NCBI GenBank assembly: GCA_017438975.1
Contig: JAFRUH010000023.1
Location: forward strand, 248,001 to 312,000
Length of the DNA stretch: 64,000 nucleotides
Reading direction: 5' to 3'
Source of the DNA: Bacteroidales bacterium
GTDB taxonomy: Bacteria > Bacteroidota > Bacteroidia > Bacteroidales > UBA932
The notes under the pieces are model-generated. The model was not told where the DNA came from. It saw nothing but the letters and a program-made list of their open reading frames with translations, and did no database searches. Of the stretch, positions 44,269 to 55,727 are shown one piece after another (position 1 is the stretch's first letter; the number at the start of each line of letters is the position of its first letter). Both the position numbers and the translations under genes were made by a program.

Positions 44269-44379
44269 CCGCAGGGGGTGGGGACCCTGAAACCTATGCC
44301 ACCCTCGGCACTATAAGAGGGAGGGGCCCTTCAGGGAGGGGTCGCGAAGCGACGGTTTCAGGATTCCCACTCCCTGCGG
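44269..44379 (-). repeat. Structured 3'-flank repeat element, copy D, overlapping the gmk stop
   Basis: Outer inverted repeat 44269-44294 / 44354-44379, 26 nt with 3 mismatches, all A/G or C/T changes. The gmk-side arm is the last seven codons and stop of gmk, so the other arm is an inverted copy of gmk coding sequence. The 59-nt core (44295-44353) is identical to copy B. In the minus (gmk-sense) orientation it reads TGAAACC, then the three hairpins. Confidence 0.85.
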
Positions 44380-44951
44380 GAAGGCCATTCGTTCAGGAAA
44401 TCGGTGACCATGGCCTCGGCTTCGGCGAGGGCGGTGGCGAGATCGTCATTGACGAGAACCCGGTCGAAAAGCGGCGCATAGGTCATCTCCTCGGCCGCCT
44501 TCGCCACCCGCTGCTCGATCGCCTCCGGCGTGTCAGTCCCCCGGAGCACCAGACGGCGACGGAGTTCCTCGATCGACGGGGCCTGGATGAACACGGAAAG
44601 GGCCTTGTCCCCGAAATACTTTTTCAGGTTGACTCCCCCCTTGACATCCACGTCGAACACGATGACATGGTCCTTTGCCCAGATCCGATTCACCTCCGAC
44701 TTCAGCGTCCCGTAGAAACGGTCCGGATAGACCTCCTCGAATTCCACGAATTTATCGTCCTTGACCAGCTGGCGGAAAGCCTCGGCCGAATAGAACAGAT
44801 ATTCGACACCGTCTTTCTCTTCGCCCCGGGGAAGGCGGGACGTCGCCGAAACGGAAAACTCGATTTCGGGATACAGTCCGAGGACATGTCCCACTACCGT
44901 ACTCTTGCCGGAACCGGAAGGCGCCGAAAATATCAATACTTTGTTATCCAT
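44358..44951 (-). CDS. gmk: Guanylate kinase
   Basis: A 197-residue kinase converting GMP to GDP. Walker A IFSAPSGSGKSTVV (about 7-20), SRLPRGEEKDGVEY (family SR.pR.gE.dG..Y, about 38-51), VIVFDVDVKGG and the lid RRRLVLRGTDTPEAIEQR are present. The last residues (about SRREWES) and stop are encoded within the arm of repeat copy D, so the tail may have been set by the element's insertion. Confidence 0.95.
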   Translation of the reverse strand: MDNKVLIFSAPSGSGKSTVVGHVLGLYPEIEFSVSATSRLPRGEEKDGVEYLFYSAEAFRQLVKDDKFVEFEEVYPDRFYGTLKSEVNRIWAKDHVIVFDVDVKGGVNLKKYFGDKALSVFIQAPSIEELRRRLVLRGTDTPEAIEQRVAKAAEEMTYAPLFDRVLVNDDLATALAEAEAMVTDFLNEWPSRREWES

Positions 44952-44968
44952 AATCTTTCTATTTCACG

Positions 44969-44986
44969 CAAATTTAACTAAATTTG
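44969..44986. promoter_or_regulatory. Back-to-back -7 elements for gmk and fba
   Basis: TAAATTTG occurs on both strands: minus 44976-44969 (17 nt before the gmk ATG) and plus 44979-44986 (52 nt before the fba ATG). The two are separated by 2 bp, so polymerases would compete for the site. No clear -33 elements. Confidence 0.5.
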
Positions 44987-45037
44987 CCGTGCATTAGTAT
45001 TGGTAGTGAATTTTTGTTCTAATTTTTAATAGCAATT

Positions 45038-46039
45038 ATGGTATCTTTCAAAGAACTTGGTCTTGTGAACACCAGAGAGATGTTCGCCAAGGCTGTCGCA
45101 GGCGGCTATGCCATCCCCGCATTCAATTTCAATAATATGGAGCAGCTCCAGGCCATCATCCAGGCCGCTGCCGAAACGAAGTCCCCGGTCATCCTCCAGG
45201 TCTCCAAGGGCGCCCGCAACTATGCGAACCAGACCCTTCTCCGCTATATGGCCGAAGGTGCTGTCGAGTATGCGAAGGAACTCGGCTGGGAGCATCCGCA
45301 GATCTGCCTCCATCTGGATCACGGCGACAGCTTCGAACTCTGCAAGAGCTGTGTTGACATGGGCTTCTCTTCCGTCATGATCGACGCCTCCTCCCTCCCG
45401 TACGAGGACAACATCGCCCTGACCCGCAAAGTCGTCGACTACGCCCACCAGTACGATGTGACCGTCGAGGCTGAACTCGGCGTTCTCGCCGGTGTCGAAG
45501 ACGAAGTCTCCGCCGAGGAATCCCACTATACCCGTCCGGAAGAAGTCATCGACTTCGCCACCCGTACCGGCTGCGACTCCCTCGCCATCTCCATCGGCAC
45601 CTCCCACGGCGCCTACAAGTTCAAACCCGAGCAGTGCACCCGCGACCCCAAGACCGGCCGCCTCGTACCTCCGCCGCTCGCTTTCGACGTCCTTCACGAG
45701 ATTGAAAAGAAGCTCCCGGGCTTCCCGATCGTCCTTCACGGCTCCTCCTCCGTTCCGCAGGAGTATGTCGACATCATCAACACGCACGGCGGCAAACTTC
45801 CCGATGCTGTCGGTATTCCCGAAGAGCAGCTCCGCGAGGCCTCCAAGAGCGCTGTCTGCAAGATCAACATCGACTCCGACAGCCGTCTTGCAATGACCGC
45901 AGCCATCCGCAAGGTCTTCGTCGACAAGCCGGGTGAATTCGACCCGCGCAAGTATCTCGGACCGGCCCGCGACGAAATGAAGAAGCTCTACGAGCACAAG
46001 ATCGTCAACGTCCTCGGATCCAACGGCAAGGCCGAATAA
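45038..46039 (+). CDS. fba: Class II fructose-bisphosphate aldolase
   Basis: A 333-residue zinc aldolase of glycolysis/gluconeogenesis. Zinc ligands lie in HLDHGDS (about 89-95), the glutamate strand VEAELG, SIGTSHGAYK (about 187-196) and IVLHGSSSVP (about 231-240); the NIDSDSRLAMT segment binds phosphate. Codon use is strongly biased to single C- or T-ending codons, typical of very high expression. The fba stop lies 11 nt before repeat copy C. Confidence 0.96.
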   Translation: MVSFKELGLVNTREMFAKAVAGGYAIPAFNFNNMEQLQAIIQAAAETKSPVILQVSKGARNYANQTLLRYMAEGAVEYAKELGWEHPQICLHLDHGDSFELCKSCVDMGFSSVMIDASSLPYEDNIALTRKVVDYAHQYDVTVEAELGVLAGVEDEVSAEESHYTRPEEVIDFATRTGCDSLAISIGTSHGAYKFKPEQCTRDPKTGRLVPPPLAFDVLHEIEKKLPGFPIVLHGSSSVPQEYVDIINTHGGKLPDAVGIPEEQLREASKSAVCKINIDSDSRLAMTAAIRKVFVDKPGEFDPRKYLGPARDEMKKLYEHKIVNVLGSNGKAE

Positions 46040-46050
46040 TCCATTATCAG

Positions 46051-46170
46051 TTATCATCGAGGCCCCGGCCTTCTGAAACCGCCGCTTACGCGGCCCCTCC
46101 CTAAAGGGTCCCTCCCTCTTACATTGCCGAGGGTGGCATGGGTTTCAGAAGGCCGGGGCCCCGATGATAA
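46051..46170 (+). repeat. Structured 3'-flank repeat element, copy C
   Basis: Outer inverted repeat 46051-46080 / 46141-46170, 30 nt with 1 mismatch, unique to this locus. The 60-nt core has hairpin GCCGC-TTAC-GCGGC, CCCTCCC, hairpin CCCT-AA-AGGG, CCCTCCCTCTTA, and hairpin TGCC-GAGGGT-GGCA. Orientation is the same as fba. It fills the gap between convergent fba and DUF4252. Confidence 0.88.
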
Positions 46171-46181
46171 TATGTCAACGC

Positions 46182-46682
46182 CTACAGGCCGAGATCCCGG
46201 GGCTCCGCCCGTTCCGTCTGTTTCTCGATGAGCCGGTCGATGGCCGCCTGGGAGATCAGGCCTTCCAGCGCCATGAAGACGCACTCTTCCCCGTCTTCGG
46301 AGATCATGGCAAAGCTGGACACGTATTCACCGTCCCCGACGGAATACATCCGGACGGTCTCTCCGTTGTCTTTCGCTTCCATCAGCATCTCATATTTCCC
46401 CGCCTGAACGAATCGGTTCGCTTCGGCTTTGAGTTTCATGCGGACGTCGGGATCGGACACATTCAGCAGGTAGAATCCGGAAAGGGACTTGACCGCTTCC
46501 TTGACATCGAGGTCCATGTCCTGCATCGGAAGTTTCCCGATCATCCGGAACATCGCCGGGGAGATATACACGGCCTGGACACCGGGGAGATCGGAATATC
46601 TGGTATAGAGGGAGCGGGCATCCTGGGCGGACGCCGCGAGGGCCGCAAAAAGGGCGGCAAGGATCAGGAGAATCTTTTTCAT
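46182..46682 (-). CDS. DUF4252 exported protein (second copy)
   Basis: A 166-residue protein with signal peptide KKILLILAALFAALAASAQ (cut after ASA) and a DUF4252 domain: DVKEAVKSLSGFYLLNVSD, KYEMLMEAKDNGETVRMYSVGDGEYVS. Function unknown. It is the last gene of an operon with an ECF sigma factor, a membrane protein and another DUF4252; the 4-nt overlap with the membrane-protein gene suggests translational coupling. Confidence 0.88.
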   Translation of the reverse strand: MKKILLILAALFAALAASAQDARSLYTRYSDLPGVQAVYISPAMFRMIGKLPMQDMDLDVKEAVKSLSGFYLLNVSDPDVRMKLKAEANRFVQAGKYEMLMEAKDNGETVRMYSVGDGEYVSSFAMISEDGEECVFMALEGLISQAAIDRLIEKQTERAEPRDLGL

Positions 46683-47002
46683 TTTGCGTTGTTGATGATA
46701 TCTAAGGTCAGGTTGGCTTTATCGGAAATCATGCCGAACGCCTTTTCCAGTTCGGCGTAGGCGAGATACGGATCGTCGAAAGTGTCTTTCGGGCCGGAAT
46801 TGCGGACCGCGAAACCGACTCCGACAAGAAGGGCGGCCGCGGCGGCGATTCCGCCGAGGACCCATTTCCTGCCTGCTCCTTCCGAAAGGACGGAACGGCG
46901 GACGGATGCCTTGAGATCCGCCGGAACGGCGACCCGCTCGTCCCCTGCCACTTTCAGGAGCTCGTCCAGGCTGATTTTTTCTATCTCGTCAATTGTTTTC
47001 AT
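46679..47002 (-). CDS. Single-pass membrane protein, possible anti-sigma factor
   Basis: A 107-residue protein, start at 47002 (MKTIDEIEKIS). A cytoplasmic N-terminal part (about 1-45) precedes one membrane helix, WVLGGIAAAAALLVGVGFAV (about 47-66), and a short periplasmic tail. It overlaps the ECF sigma gene by 14 nt and sits where anti-sigma factors usually lie. No zinc anti-sigma HxxxCxxC motif is present, so the role is inferred from position alone. Confidence 0.7.
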   Translation of the reverse strand: MKTIDEIEKISLDELLKVAGDERVAVPADLKASVRRSVLSEGAGRKWVLGGIAAAAALLVGVGFAVRNSGPKDTFDDPYLAYAELEKAFGMISDKANLTLDIINNAK

Positions 47003-47480
47003 ATTCCAACTGTTTTTTAAGGTTTTTCCGCGCTCCGCTGACAAGGACCCGCACGTGAAGGGGTGTCAGTCCGGTTTCAGCGGCAATTTCTTCGTAGCTC
47101 CGGTCCCGGAGGACCCGTTCCCGGAATGCGTTCCGCTGTTTCTCGGGCAGGGCGTCAAGGGCCCGGTGGAGTTTCCTCAGGTCCTCCCTGGCGTCGAAAG
47201 CCGTTTCTTCCGGACCTTTCTCTTCCAGGAAGTCGCCCCGAAGAGGTTCAGTGCGGCTTTCCCTCCGGATCTGGTCCAGGCAGAGGTTCCGGATCATCAC
47301 GATCCCGAAAGCCTCCGGATTCCGGACCCCGTCCAGCATGTCCCGCATCTTCCAGAGTTTCAGGAAGAGGTCCTGGACGGCATCGAGCGCCTTCTCCCGG
47401 TCTTCGAGCAAATAGAAGGCCACCCGGTAGAAACGGTCGCTGAGCGAAACGAACCCTGTTTCGAATCCTGCCCGTGTCAT
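46989..47480 (-). CDS. ECF-type RNA polymerase sigma factor
   Basis: A 163-residue sigma-70-family extracytoplasmic-function factor. Region 2 (about 12-75) contains YLLEDREKALDAVQDLFLKLW and AFGIVMIRNLCLDQIRRE; region 4 (about 105-155) contains LDALPEKQRNAFRERVLRD and the helix-turn-helix SYEEIAAETGLTPLHVRVLV. It is flanked by two DUF4252 genes and a membrane protein. A GTAAC-N16-CGTC motif upstream of the operon suggests autoregulation. Confidence 0.93.
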   Translation of the reverse strand: MTRAGFETGFVSLSDRFYRVAFYLLEDREKALDAVQDLFLKLWKMRDMLDGVRNPEAFGIVMIRNLCLDQIRRESRTEPLRGDFLEEKGPEETAFDAREDLRKLHRALDALPEKQRNAFRERVLRDRSYEEIAAETGLTPLHVRVLVSGARKNLKKQLEYENN

Positions 47481-47977
47481 AGGCTTTCGGAAAGGGATTG
47501 CAGGGCGTCCAGGGAGATGGACCCTCCGGCCAGGAGCAGGGTCCCGCTTTCGTCGAAAAGGACCAGGTCGCGCAGCTTTCCGGCCATCTCGTCCAGCAGG
47601 CCGTAGATTCTCATGCAGCTTTCCCCGTCTTTCATTTCCATCAGCATTTCCGAAGAGCGGAGGATCCGCTGAACGCGGGAAGCGAAGGAAGCCCGGACGG
47701 AGGCGGGAGAGTCGCTGAAGTCCACGACCGTGAGGTTTCGGACCCCATCGATAAGCGACACGGCCGTTTTCGCATCCGGATCGTCGGCCCCGAGCCGGGC
47801 CGCACGCTTGAGGAGAGCCGTGGAGAGGAAGCCCAGATGCATCACGTCGAAATCTTCCCGGACCCGGTACTCGGAGACCAGGGCGTTCAAAGCGGAGACA
47901 TCAAGTTTCTTCCCTCCGGCCTGAAGTCCCGGGGTGAGCAGCAGGGCCGCACAGAAAACCAAAATAATCTTTTTCAT
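47477..47977 (-). CDS. DUF4252 exported protein (first copy)
   Basis: A 166-residue exported protein with signal KKIILVFCAALLLTPGLQ and DUF4252 features (DAKTAVSLIDGVRNLTVVDFSD, SSEMLMEMKDGESCMRIYG, SGTLLLAGG). It is the first gene of the ECF operon and overlaps the sigma gene by 4 nt. ATGs at 47980 and 47977 are both possible. The function of this family is unknown; a role in envelope sensing is a guess from linkage. Confidence 0.87.
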   Translation of the reverse strand: MKKIILVFCAALLLTPGLQAGGKKLDVSALNALVSEYRVREDFDVMHLGFLSTALLKRAARLGADDPDAKTAVSLIDGVRNLTVVDFSDSPASVRASFASRVQRILRSSEMLMEMKDGESCMRIYGLLDEMAGKLRDLVLFDESGTLLLAGGSISLDALQSLSESL

Positions 47978-48017
47978 CATTCTAAACATTAATCGTTCCG
48001 GATGCATCCGATGAGAA

Positions 48018-48042
48018 GACGATCCGGAACGAAAAATGTTAC
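48018..48042 (-). promoter_or_regulatory. Probable ECF-type promoter of the DUF4252-sigma operon
   Basis: Minus-strand GTAAC (48042-48038), 16-bp spacer and CGTC (48021-48018), an ECF-like -35/-10 pair with a leader of about 30 nt. A perfect 10-bp inverted repeat CGTTCCGGAT/ATCCGGAACG (47994-48003 and 48022-48031) spans the -10 and the leader. Confidence 0.6.
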
Positions 48043-48058
48043 ATGCAAAATGCAGATT

Positions 48059-49021
48059 TTATTTCATGTCGAAATCGACGATGATCGGAAGGTGATCCGA
48101 AGGGCGCCAGAAGTTGGACAGATTCTGCGGATCGCGGACCGGAGTCGTATAATCGTCCCAGATGATGTCCGCGAAGGTAATCCTGTCATAGAGCGGCTTG
48201 GTACAGTAGACATAGTCGATGCGGGATCCCTTTCCACCGGTGCTCGGCTTGAACTCGTCCGGATACTTTTCCTTGATTACGTCAAGATAGGGAGTATTGG
48301 CCCGGACATAGTCATGGACAAGGAATTTCGGGTCGTCTTCGGCATAGCCGTACTTGTCGTTGTCGACGCGGGAACGCGCGTTGAAATCGCCCATCATCAT
48401 CCAGAGCTGGTCCTTGGCCTCGGGGACGGTGCCGATCGTATGCTCGCAGATGTACTGCATCTCCTTAGCCCGGAACTTGTCTCCGCCCTGCTCGGCCTTG
48501 GAAGCCTCGCGGTCCTCGGCACGGAAGGCATAGGCCTGCGGCCAGGTATGAAGGGTCACGATGTTGATCGTCTTTCCGTTCACTTCGACAGTCGCCCAGC
48601 CTGCACCGTGGGATACGACCATATCCGGCTCCTCGCCGATAATCTTGTCGATGTAGGTGATCGGGTACTTCGAGGTGATGACCTGCGGATAATTGTCGCG
48701 ATGGCCCCCGACACCCCAGTACTTGTGGCCATAACGGGCGGCGAGTTCACCCCAGTTCTCTACCAGGTAACGGTCCTCCTCGGGCATTTTCTTGTCTGAG
48801 TCCGTGAGAAAGATCGACTGGGCCTCGCACCAGACGCAGATGTCCGGATCCTGCTCCTTGACCCAGTTGACGAAACGGTCGTAATTGTCATTCTGTCCGT
48901 CCCACATGCCGTTCTGGATATTCCAGTAGAGTAGGCGCATGGTCTTATCCTGCTTGCAGGAGACCGTCAGGAGGACGACAGCAAAAAGCGCTGCCAATAA
49001 GGTTACTAAAGGTCTTTTCAT
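48059..49021 (-). CDS. Endonuclease/exonuclease/phosphatase family lipoprotein
   Basis: A 320-residue exported protein with lipobox VSC (MKRPLVTLLAALFAVVLLTVSC) and an EEP domain: LLYWNIQNGM (about 30-39), CVWCEAQ (about 62-68), MGDFNARS (about 207-214) and RPSDHLPIIVDF (about 306-317). Catalytic Asn, Glu, Asp, Asn and His are all present. Phosphodiesterases of this type attack nucleic acids, phospholipids or sphingolipids; the substrate here is unknown. It is the last gene of trpS-copA-tricorn-EEP. Confidence 0.88.
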   Translation of the reverse strand: MKRPLVTLLAALFAVVLLTVSCKQDKTMRLLYWNIQNGMWDGQNDNYDRFVNWVKEQDPDICVWCEAQSIFLTDSDKKMPEEDRYLVENWGELAARYGHKYWGVGGHRDNYPQVITSKYPITYIDKIIGEEPDMVVSHGAGWATVEVNGKTINIVTLHTWPQAYAFRAEDREASKAEQGGDKFRAKEMQYICEHTIGTVPEAKDQLWMMMGDFNARSRVDNDKYGYAEDDPKFLVHDYVRANTPYLDVIKEKYPDEFKPSTGGKGSRIDYVYCTKPLYDRITFADIIWDDYTTPVRDPQNLSNFWRPSDHLPIIVDFDMK

Positions 49022-49036
49022 AATATAAATGGTTAA

Positions 49037-52000
49037 TTACTTGATTTCTTCAAGTCCGAGATCCTTGAAGGTTCTCGGTGCGGGAACGCCCGGAAGCGGC
49101 TTGCGGTCCTTGATCTGCTGAAGGGCCACTTCGATCGCCTTCAGGAGCTGCTGGTCCTCGCCCGCCTGTTCGCGGACCGGATCGTTGTCGAGCAGGATGT
49201 CCGGATCGACACCGTGGTTTTCGACGATCCACTGCCCGGTCTTGGCGTCATAATTCGTAAAGAAGGGCACGCGCACGTCGGTTCCGTCCATATAAGGGAG
49301 GGAGCCGCTGATGCCGACGATGCCGCCCCAGGTACGGGTTCCGATGACGGTACCGAGGTTGTTGGCCTTGAAGCTCCAGGGGAACAGATCACCGTCGGAA
49401 GCGGAATACTTGTTGATCAGCAGGACCTTCGGTCCGGTATGGGTCCCTTCCGGAACGGTTCCGGTACGGGTCGATCCGCGGCGCATGGTCATCCGGTAGA
49501 CCTCCCGCTGCAGACGTTCGATGATCATCGGGGAAATGTTTCCGCCGCCGTTCTCGCGGTCGTCGATGATCAGGGCTTCCTTGTCGAGCTGCGGATAATA
49601 GTACCGGGCCCATTCACGGAGTCCCTCGGCGCCCATGTCCGGGATATAGATGTACCCGACCTTGCCGCCGGACTTCTCCTCGACGGTGCGGATGTTCTTC
49701 TGGACCCAGGCATAGTGGTAGAGGGGATATTCGTCGGCGATCGGCTTGACGACGACCTTCTTCCCGCCGACGGTCAGCTCGGTCAGGACCCCCGCCTTGC
49801 CGACCAGCAACTTATAGATATTGTCGACATCCCGGAGGGAAACCCCGTCGATCGCGGTGATGACATCGCCCTCCTTCACTCCGATGCCGGGTTCGGTCAG
49901 CGGCGAACGGAGGTCCTCACTGTAGGTCGCCCCTTCGAGGATCCTGTCGATGCGGAAACCGTCCTTGACCTTGCTCAATTCGGCCCCGAGGAGGCCCATC
50001 TTCGTCCGGGGCGCTTTCGGATACTCGCCGACGGTCACGTAGGCATGGCCGCTGGCCACCTCGGAGATCATCTCGCCGATGACATAATTGAGGTCGAGCC
50101 GGGTCTTGGCATACGGGACGAGGACCTCATATTTCGCCTTGACGGCCTTCCAGTCGCGCCCGTGCATGTTCTCGAGATAGTAGCCGTCGCGGAAAGCGCG
50201 CCAGACCTCGTCATAGATCTGGGGCCATTCCTGCGAGTAATCGACCGTCGCGACGAGATTCGAAAGGTCCACCTGGTCCTTCAGCATCACCTTGGCACCG
50301 GGAGCGGCGACGAAGAGATCCCTACCCTTCGAGAAGAGAGCCTTCTTGTCCCCCGCCCTCCAGCTCATGCGGGCGTCCGTGCATTCATCGTCTTTCTGGT
50401 CGGCCAGGTCGAAGACACGGGTGCCGCGGCCGCCGCCGTACCAGATCTTCTTTCCGTCGCAGAAGAAACCGTAGCCATCAATCGGGAGCTTGACGATCCG
50501 GCCGGTCAGGCCCTCAACATCGATCTTCACGTCGGGGAGATCGCTCTTGGGGGCATCCGGAGCCGCTTTTTTCCCGGCATCTCCCTTCTTTCCGGTCTTG
50601 GGAGTTTCCTCCTTTGGAGCGGGTTTCGAGTCCGGTTTCGGAGCATCCCCGACGGAAGGATCCGACGGGAGGAGCGGAGACGGGGTATCGGCTGCGAGCA
50701 TGGCCATATAGACACCGCTCATGTTCCCGAAGGCATAGTTCCACTCGATCCGGCTGTACTGGGGATTGAGATCGCGGTCGGAGGTGAAAATCAAGTACTT
50801 CCCGTCCGTGCTGAAGGTCGGGTTTCCGCTGTCGTACCATTTTTCCGTCACGGGATATTCCTTGCCGGAAGCCAGATTATAGAGGTAGATGATCGACATT
50901 TCGTTGGGGGCGGGCTTCGTATAGGTCAGCCACTTTCCGTCCGGAGAGTAGGAAACCCGGTAGAACTCCGCCTCGGGGTTCTGCTGGATCGTCCTCGCCG
51001 CTTTCGTGACGGGATCGACTTCCACGAGCCGGTTCTTCCGGTCCCCGTACAGGATATGCTTGCTGTCGGGGCTCCACTGGATCCAGCGGATATAGGTGTC
51101 GGATCCCGACGTAATCTGGCGGGGAACGCCTCCGGAAACCGCATCGCAGAGGTAGATCTCAGTTTCTCCGGTCCCGTCCCCGATCCAGGCGATCGACTTG
51201 CCGTCAGGACTCCAGGAGGCTCCCCGGTCATTGGCGCCGGGGGTCCGGCTGAGATTGCGTGTCACACCCTTGCCGACCGGCACGTCGAAGACTTCACCGC
51301 GGGCCGTGACGACGGCGCGGCTTCCGTCCGGGGAAAGGCTGACAGCCGTTCGGCGGTCGGCCACGTTCCGGGTTTCGGTACGGCCGAACACCGCGTCGGA
51401 AGCAAGGGTGACTGATATCTTCTCGCATTTCCGGGTCTTCGGATCGAGCTTGTAGATCCATCCGCCGTTCTCGAAGACGACCGTCTTGCCGTCCGTGGAG
51501 GGGAACTTGACATCATATTCCTTGAAATCAGTTACTTTCTCGGTCTTCTTGGTCTTGGTATTGTAGACGAAGAGATTCATGTACATGTCCCGGTCGGAGG
51601 CAAAGAAAATCTCATCGCCGACCCACATCGGGAAGATGTCCTGGGCGTCGTTGGAGGTGATGTTCTCGACCTTCCCGGCCTTCGGATCCCAGATCCAGAT
51701 ATCGTCGGCCATGCCGCCGCGGTAGTACTTCCATGTACGGAACTCGCGCATGACCCGGTTATAGGCCAGTTTCTTCCCGTCCGGGGACCAGCAGCAGAAG
51801 CCGCCCTCGGGAAGGGGAATCTCCTCGGGCATGCCTCCTGAAGGGGATACGGTCCACAGCTTGCCGGGGAATCCGTCGCCGATGCGGTTCCTGTAGATGA
51901 CCTGCTTGCCGTCCGGGCTCCAGCCCATGACGATGTTGTTCGGGCCCATCCGGTCTCCGAGTTCGTCGCGGCCGTTCGTCGCAGTATAGGTCAGCCGGAC

Positions 52001-52303
52001 CGGTTCTCCGCCCTCGGAAGGGATCAGATAGACCTCGCGGTTTCCGTCATACTCGCCCGTGAAAGCGATCCGCTTTCCGTCGGGACTGAAGCGGGCGAAC
52101 ATTTCATAGCCCATATGGGAAGTGAGCTTCCGGGCTTCGCCGCCCTGGATCGGAACGGTCCAGAGATCTCCCGCATAGGAGAAGACGACCTCCCGGCTGT
52201 TCGTGGCGGGGAAGCGGAGCAGACGCCCTTCTTCGGGATTCTGCGCAGCGGCGACGAGGACTGTCAGCAGGGCCGCCGAGATGATTGTAAAGGTTCGTTT
52301 CAT
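49037..52303 (-). CDS. Tricorn-like S41 family protease
   Basis: A 1088-residue exported protein with signal peptide (TFTIISAALLTVLVAAAQ). The N-terminal half carries WD40-like PD40 repeats (ARFSPDGKRIAFTGEYDGN, CWSPDGKKLAYN and similar) forming two propellers (about 30-560), then an alanine/lysine/proline-rich insert (about 555-605), a PDZ domain (about 790-870) and a C-terminal S41 peptidase with DDRENGGGNIS (about 930) and the nucleophile strand NKYSASDGDLFPWSFK (about 990). Processes peptides in the periplasm by family analogy. Confidence 0.92.
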   Translation of the reverse strand: MKRTFTIISAALLTVLVAAAQNPEEGRLLRFPATNSREVVFSYAGDLWTVPIQGGEARKLTSHMGYEMFARFSPDGKRIAFTGEYDGNREVYLIPSEGGEPVRLTYTATNGRDELGDRMGPNNIVMGWSPDGKQVIYRNRIGDGFPGKLWTVSPSGGMPEEIPLPEGGFCCWSPDGKKLAYNRVMREFRTWKYYRGGMADDIWIWDPKAGKVENITSNDAQDIFPMWVGDEIFFASDRDMYMNLFVYNTKTKKTEKVTDFKEYDVKFPSTDGKTVVFENGGWIYKLDPKTRKCEKISVTLASDAVFGRTETRNVADRRTAVSLSPDGSRAVVTARGEVFDVPVGKGVTRNLSRTPGANDRGASWSPDGKSIAWIGDGTGETEIYLCDAVSGGVPRQITSGSDTYIRWIQWSPDSKHILYGDRKNRLVEVDPVTKAARTIQQNPEAEFYRVSYSPDGKWLTYTKPAPNEMSIIYLYNLASGKEYPVTEKWYDSGNPTFSTDGKYLIFTSDRDLNPQYSRIEWNYAFGNMSGVYMAMLAADTPSPLLPSDPSVGDAPKPDSKPAPKEETPKTGKKGDAGKKAAPDAPKSDLPDVKIDVEGLTGRIVKLPIDGYGFFCDGKKIWYGGGRGTRVFDLADQKDDECTDARMSWRAGDKKALFSKGRDLFVAAPGAKVMLKDQVDLSNLVATVDYSQEWPQIYDEVWRAFRDGYYLENMHGRDWKAVKAKYEVLVPYAKTRLDLNYVIGEMISEVASGHAYVTVGEYPKAPRTKMGLLGAELSKVKDGFRIDRILEGATYSEDLRSPLTEPGIGVKEGDVITAIDGVSLRDVDNIYKLLVGKAGVLTELTVGGKKVVVKPIADEYPLYHYAWVQKNIRTVEEKSGGKVGYIYIPDMGAEGLREWARYYYPQLDKEALIIDDRENGGGNISPMIIERLQREVYRMTMRRGSTRTGTVPEGTHTGPKVLLINKYSASDGDLFPWSFKANNLGTVIGTRTWGGIVGISGSLPYMDGTDVRVPFFTNYDAKTGQWIVENHGVDPDILLDNDPVREQAGEDQQLLKAIEVALQQIKDRKPLPGVPAPRTFKDLGLEEIK

Positions 52304-52306
52304 GCC

Positions 52307-55717
<3,411 letters not shown>

Positions 55718-55727
55718 GATAAATGCT

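Noticed and set aside
6974..46170. Insertion sequence or classical MITE as explanation of the four repeats
   Set aside because: No transposase, outer inverted repeats not shared between copies, and no direct target duplications seen; kept as an unclassified element.
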